Assembly (NCBI GenBank): GCA_047629355.1
Contig: JBLHWU010000089.1
Span: 1-24,726, forward strand
Direction of reading: 5' to 3'
Length of the DNA stretch: 24,726 nt
Source: CAYUNA01 sp047629355
GTDB taxonomy: Bacteria; Bacteroidota; Bacteroidia; Chitinophagales; Saprospiraceae
Shown one piece after another: positions 20,947 through 24,726 of this stretch. The notes below the pieces were generated by a model, which saw nothing but the letters and a program-made list of their open reading frames with translations, was not told the DNA's origin and ran no database searches. Within the stretch, counting starts at the first letter, position 1. Every line of letters begins with the position of its first letter. A program made the translations under genes and the position numbers.

Positions 20947-22395
20947 ATGAAGAAATTTTTGCCAATCCTCGCCTCTTCTTTTTTGAGTGCAATTCTGGCG
21001 ATTTTTATCTATAAATGTTTGGAAGGTCCACAAAAGGTTATTATTAAAGATAATACGGCTGCTGCGCAATATGCAAAGTCGATGGAAGACCCTCATTCTG
21101 GTGCTTTACAACGGCAATTCTTGTCTTCTTCTCCGACTGATTTTATTTCGGCGGCGGAGATGGTGACGCCTGCGGTCGTTAATATCAAGGCAGTCGAAGA
21201 CAGTAATTTTGAATGGTGGGGTGGTGGCTCCTTTGGCGCATCTTCGGGGTCAGGAGTGATTATTTCACCTGATGGGTATATTATCACCAACAATCATGTG
21301 ATTGAAGATGGTAATCGCTACGATGTAACGTTGAATAACAATCAAGAATACCAAGCGAAGTTGGTTGGGACTGACCCGACGACTGATTTGGCACTGCTAA
21401 AAATCATTTCTGATAAAACACTTCCATATCTTATTTTAGGAAATTCTGACTCCCTTCGCGTTGGTGAATGGGTGCTTGCAGTTGGTAATCCTTTCAATTT
21501 ATCTTCGACGGTAACGGCTGGAATCGTGAGTGCAAAAGGGCGGAATATTGATATTTTGGAAGGAGAATACAGCATTGAATCTTTTATTCAAACGGATGCT
21601 GCAGTCAACCCTGGAAATAGCGGTGGTGCCTTGGTGAATACAAATGGTGAATTGGTGGGTATCAATACTGCAATCATCACACGTTCAGGTCGTTATGAAG
21701 GGTATTCGTTTGCTGTGCCGAGTAATTTGGCACAAAAAGTGATTCGAGATATTCGTGATTATGGTGAGGTGCAACGTGGACTTTTAGGCGTTAGAATCAA
21801 TCCTGTGGATAGCGAAAAAGCGAAAGAATTGGGGCTTCCGTCAATTGAAGGTGTTTATATTTCCAATGTGACTGCGAACGGTGGGGCATTCGATGCAGGC
21901 ATCCGCAGTGGCGATGTAGTTATTGGGATTAATGGCTTGAAAATTAGTAATATCCCTACTTTGCAAGAACAAGTTGGACGCTACCGACCAGGTAATACAA
22001 TTGCGGTGGAATACATTCGAAATAGTAAAAAATATACGACCAATGTGACATTGCGAGATAAAGATAATGGTTTGACTTTGACGAAAGTTGCGGGTAAAGT
22101 TGGGGCAAAAGAATTGTTGAGTCGGATTGGTATGGAATTGCGTGATTTATCAAAAGATGAACTTCGCCGCTTGCGGGTAAATGGTGTTTATGTCGAAAGT
22201 GTAGACATCGGAAGTCTCATCGAAAAAACGGAAATGGACCCCGGTTATATTATTACCAAAGTAAATGATAGTCAAGTGTCAAATATTGAAGACTTTGTAG
22301 ATGAATTGAATGGTTCGGATGGTAAAAAGATTCTTTTGGAAGGTTTTTATGAAAATTACCCAGGGGAGTATTATTATACTTTTGCCATGAAATAA
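20947..22395 (+). CDS. HtrA/Do-family serine protease
   Basis: Protein of 482 residues, a periplasmic quality-control protease and chaperone. The N-terminal hydrophobic segment (LPILASSFLSAILAIFIYKC) is a signal peptide or membrane anchor. The trypsin-like domain has the triad H117 (ITNNHVIEDG), D147 (TTDLALLKI) and S225 (NPGNSGGAL). Two PDZ domains follow, about residues 275-365 (RGLLGVRINPVDSEKAKELG, DAGIRSGDVVIGINGLKI) and about 385-480 (GMELRDLSKDELRRLRVNGV). This two-PDZ layout and the length are normal for Bacteroidota Do proteases. It appears to be a single-gene unit ending in the terminator at 22463. Its place just after the sigma-FecR pair may be coincidence, because a terminator and a repeat separate them. 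Confidence 0.95.
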   Translation: MKKFLPILASSFLSAILAIFIYKCLEGPQKVIIKDNTAAAQYAKSMEDPHSGALQRQFLSSSPTDFISAAEMVTPAVVNIKAVEDSNFEWWGGGSFGASSGSGVIISPDGYIITNNHVIEDGNRYDVTLNNNQEYQAKLVGTDPTTDLALLKIISDKTLPYLILGNSDSLRVGEWVLAVGNPFNLSSTVTAGIVSAKGRNIDILEGEYSIESFIQTDAAVNPGNSGGALVNTNGELVGINTAIITRSGRYEGYSFAVPSNLAQKVIRDIRDYGEVQRGLLGVRINPVDSEKAKELGLPSIEGVYISNVTANGGAFDAGIRSGDVVIGINGLKISNIPTLQEQVGRYRPGNTIAVEYIRNSKKYTTNVTLRDKDNGLTLTKVAGKVGAKELLSRIGMELRDLSKDELRRLRVNGVYVESVDIGSLIEKTEMDPGYIITKVNDSQVSNIEDFVDELNGSDGKKILLEGFYENYPGEYYYTFAMK

Positions 22396-22462
22396 AGCTT
22401 GAATGATTAATGGTTAGCGGTTAATGTTTAATGCAAATGAGACAGGGACTACCTGCTTTTCA

Positions 22463-22506
22463 AAAAAGACTCAATGGATTGATGATTCCATTGAGTCTTT
22501 TTTTGT
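22463..22506 (+). terminator. Terminator after htrA
   Basis: A perfect 16-bp stem (AAAAAGACTCAATGGA at 22463-22478 with TCCATTGAGTCTTTTT at 22487-22502), an 8-nt loop and a T-rich tail. The A-run before the left arm would also give a T tail on the other strand. Confidence 0.9.
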
Positions 22507-22574
22507 AATTTTCGGTTTTTTGAGGAAATAGTGTATTTGAAACTAACCAATTTGAAATTATAAACTGCCAATTG

Positions 22575-22647
22575 CTTCTCAGGACAGTGGACTTTAATCC
22601 ACAGAAGTCGAGTTACAATGTGGATTAAAGTCCACTGTCCTGAGAAG
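22575..22647. repeat. 73-bp perfect palindrome next to the carboxylase start
   Basis: CTTCTCAGGACAGTGGACTT, continuing TAATCCACA (22575-22603), is repeated exactly as its reverse complement at 22619-22647, giving 29-bp arms without a mismatch and a 15-nt spacer. It ends 17 bp before the ATG at 22665. Perfect arms suggest either a recent arrival or strong selection on the hairpin. Confidence 0.95.
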
Positions 22648-22664
22648 TGAAAATACTAAATTAT

Positions 22665-24293
22665 ATGATTGACATAGAACAAAACAAGAACGAGGATTAC
22701 ATGAAATGGCTGGTGGGACGCTTGAATCACAGAATGGTCAAGATTCGATTGGGCGGTGGCACAAAGCGGATTGAAAAACAACATGCCAAAGGGAAAATGA
22801 CGGCTCGCGAACGGATTGAGTATTTGATTGATGAGGATACAAAAACCTTGGAAATTGGCGCATTTGCAGGTTATGAAATGTATGAAAAAGAAGGTGGTTG
22901 TCCTGCAGGTGGGGTGATTGTTAAAATTGGTTATGTGGCTGGTCGGCAGTGCATGATTATTGCGAATGATGCGACGGTGAAAGCTGGTGCGTGGTTTCCG
23001 ATAACGGCAAAAAAGAATATGAGGGCGCAGGAGATTGCGATGGAAAATCGGTTGCCACTGATTTATTTGGTGGATAGTGCGGGCGTTTATTTGCCGATGC
23101 AAGATGAGATTTTTCCAGATAAAGAACATTTTGGACGGATGTTTCGGAACAATGCGAAGATTTCCGCGATGGGGATTCCGCAGATTTCGGCAATCATGGG
23201 GAGTTGTGTAGCGGGTGGCGCGTATTTACCGATTATGTCGGATGAAGCATTGATTGTGGAAGGAACGGGTTCGATATTTTTGGCGGGACCTTATTTGGTA
23301 AAAGCGGCGATTGGGGAGACGGTTGATCAGGAGACTTTGGGTGGCGCGACGACGCAGTGTGAAATTTCGGGTGTGACCGACTATAAAATGAAAGATGACG
23401 CCGAATGTTTGGATACGATTCGGGATTTAGTGGATAAATTTGGGCATCACCAAAAGGCGGGTTTTGATAGGGTAGAAGCGAAGCCACCGAAGGAAGACGA
23501 GAAAGAAATTTTTAAAATATTCCCTGAAAATTCTGCAAAACCTTACAAAACGGAGGAAATTTTAAAACGATTGGTCGATGATTCTAAGTTGACTTATTAT
23601 AAAAAGGACTACGGAAAAACCATCACTTGTGCCTATGCGCGCATTGACGGTTGGTCGGTTGGTATCGTTGCGAATAATCGGCAAGTGGTGAAAAATGCGA
23701 AGGGCGAGATGCAGTTTGGTGGCGTGATTTACTCGGATTCAGCGGATAAGGCGGCGCGTTTTATTATGAATTGCAATCAGAAAAAAATTCCCTTGTTGTT
23801 CTTGCACGATGTGACTGGTTTTATGGTTGGGACGCGGTCGGAACATGGCGGAATTATCAAAGATGGGGCGAAAATGGTGAATGCGGTATCGAATTCTACT
23901 GTTCCAAAATTCACGGTTGTCATGGGGAATTCCTACGGCGCAGGGAATTATGCGATGTGTGGGAAAGCGTATGATCCGCGTTTGATTGTGGCTTGGCCGA
24001 CGGCAAAAATTGCAGTGATGGGTGGCGCACAGGCTGCGAAGGTGTTGACGCAAATTCAAGTTTCTTCGCTCAAAAAGAAAGGGGAAGCGCCTGACCCGGA
24101 GGCAGAAAAAGAATTATTTGATACGATTAAGAATCGTTACGATGAACAAACACAGCCGGAGTATGCGGCTGCACGTTTGTGGGTGGATGCGATTATTGAC
24201 CCGTTGGATACGCGGAAGTGGGTGTCGATGGGGATTGAGGCGGCGAATAATGCGGAGGTGGAGAAGTTTAATGTGGGGGTGTTTCAGGTGTAA
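22665..24293 (+). CDS. Acyl-CoA carboxylase carboxyltransferase (beta) subunit, methylcrotonyl-type
   Basis: Protein of 542 residues from the ATG at 22665 (an in-frame GTG at 22647 lies in the palindrome and is less likely). It transfers carboxyl from biotin to an acyl-CoA. The N-half has GGGTKRIEKQHAKGKMTARE, the CoA/biotin-site regions SAGVYLPMQDE, GSCVAGGAYLPIMSDEALIV and GTGSIFLAGPYLVKAAIGE; the C-half has FLHDVTGFMVGTRSEHGGII, PKFTVVMGNSYGAGNYAMCG and GGAQAAKVL. The pattern and the early RERIEYLID are those of methylcrotonyl-CoA and related carboxylases; propionyl- or geranyl-type substrates cannot be excluded. No biotin carboxylase or biotin carrier subunit gene is present in the window, so the partner is encoded elsewhere. 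Alternating codon choice is rich in GCG and GGG compared with neighbouring genes. Confidence 0.93.
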   Translation: MIDIEQNKNEDYMKWLVGRLNHRMVKIRLGGGTKRIEKQHAKGKMTARERIEYLIDEDTKTLEIGAFAGYEMYEKEGGCPAGGVIVKIGYVAGRQCMIIANDATVKAGAWFPITAKKNMRAQEIAMENRLPLIYLVDSAGVYLPMQDEIFPDKEHFGRMFRNNAKISAMGIPQISAIMGSCVAGGAYLPIMSDEALIVEGTGSIFLAGPYLVKAAIGETVDQETLGGATTQCEISGVTDYKMKDDAECLDTIRDLVDKFGHHQKAGFDRVEAKPPKEDEKEIFKIFPENSAKPYKTEEILKRLVDDSKLTYYKKDYGKTITCAYARIDGWSVGIVANNRQVVKNAKGEMQFGGVIYSDSADKAARFIMNCNQKKIPLLFLHDVTGFMVGTRSEHGGIIKDGAKMVNAVSNSTVPKFTVVMGNSYGAGNYAMCGKAYDPRLIVAWPTAKIAVMGGAQAAKVLTQIQVSSLKKKGEAPDPEAEKELFDTIKNRYDEQTQPEYAAARLWVDAIIDPLDTRKWVSMGIEAANNAEVEKFNVGVFQV

Positions 24294-24305
24294 AAAAATT
24301 AGTCT

Positions 24306-24656
24306 ATGAAATCAAGTGAGAGCGTAAAGCTGACTAAAGATGAAAGTTATTATCATTATAGACTCTCCTTTTTATTAGTTGTGCTTAGTCTGATTTGTAT
24401 TGGGTTTTGGATTCATGGAAATTATTTTGAAAAAAGTTACAATGATAGAACAGAGGATTTTCTTTATTTTTCTATTGGGACAGTATTTTTGAGCATTTTG
24501 TTTTTCTATTTGTCAAAGCAGAAGTTGTATTTTACGGAGTACAAAACAAATATTTCAGAAGATGATTTAAAGATAGCTATTGCTGCAACGTCTAAAGAAT
24601 TAGGTTTGCAAACCTTAAAATTGGAGAAAAATTACTTTTTAGAAGAGGTTGCCTGA
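24306..24656 (+). pseudogene. Two-helix membrane protein, apparently frameshifted near its C-terminus
   Basis: The first frame gives 116 residues, starting 12 bp after the carboxylase stop and so probably in the same transcript. Membrane helices lie at about residues 20-39 (LSFLLVVLSLICIGFWIHG) and 53-70 (LYFSIGTVFLSILFFYLSK), followed by a soluble part ending LEKNYFLEEVA and a TGA at 24654. If one base is skipped at that point, the reading continues open to the window end with EPYGDGKERIEIKKIANRIL, VNSI, which resembles the end expected for small Bacteroidota proteins of this layout (a basic strand followed by RVLVNSI). The gene is thus either disrupted by a +1 change or carries a sequencing error. 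No named function. Confidence 0.6.
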
Positions 24657-24726
24657 ACCTTATGGAGATGGCAAGGAACGCATTGAAATAAAGAAAATTG
24701 CAAATCGAATTTTGGTTAATAGTATA

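Overview
The window reads as the chromosome of an AT-rich member of the Bacteroidota, most likely of the Saprospiria/Lewinella type. The reasons are lineage markers: a large secreted protein with a type IX secretion (T9SS) C-terminal sorting domain, a PorV/PorQ-like outer-membrane protein, a DUF3810 membrane metallopeptidase, an ECF sigma factor followed by a FecR anti-sigma protein, the conserved miaB - sigma-54 activator - lptE gene order, and promoters of the Bacteroidota form TTTG-N19-21-TAnnTTTG. The assignment below phylum level is inference.

Layout. 1-4420: an untranslated leader with a 7-bp tandem repeat, then a 1297-residue secreted cysteine-rich protein with HYR-like repeats, dockerin, cohesin-like region and T9SS tail. 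4934-5662: a LytTR DNA-binding regulator with a degenerate receiver domain. 5885-12057: minus-strand genes (DUF3810 metallopeptidase, PorV/PorQ-like protein, DUF819 transporter-like protein, DoxX protein, small PD-(D/E)XK-like protein) separated by long intergenic stretches full of palindromes. 12336-12539: a stranded T9SS sorting domain. 13233-14285: cyclophilin plus a small lipoprotein, followed by a terminator. 14405-14799: two gene remnants. 18383-14807 (minus): miaB, sigma-54 activator, lptE. 18764-20573: ECF sigma factor and FecR. 20947-22395: HtrA/Do protease. 22665-24293: acyl-CoA carboxylase carboxyltransferase subunit. 24306-end: a membrane protein gene that appears frameshifted.

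The protein-coding genes are mostly recognisable and ordinary. The unusual part is the DNA between them. Nearly every gap over 250 bp carries a long imperfect palindrome. I can sort these by eye into (i) 161-176 bp elements tipped TAAGTA or similar, including one pair about 93% identical at 7024-7184 and 16781-16942; (ii) 104-119 bp elements tipped AGACTTGTT; (iii) 219-277 bp cloverleaf elements, in which one outer stem encloses three hairpins with a GC-rich middle hairpin followed by TTGAGGG; and (iv) single hairpins. Elements abut or overlap one another, one lies inside the miaB operon, one supplies the apparent start codon of the sigma factor, and one ends 17 bp before the carboxylase start. 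No transposase gene is present in the window, so if they are mobile they are non-autonomous.
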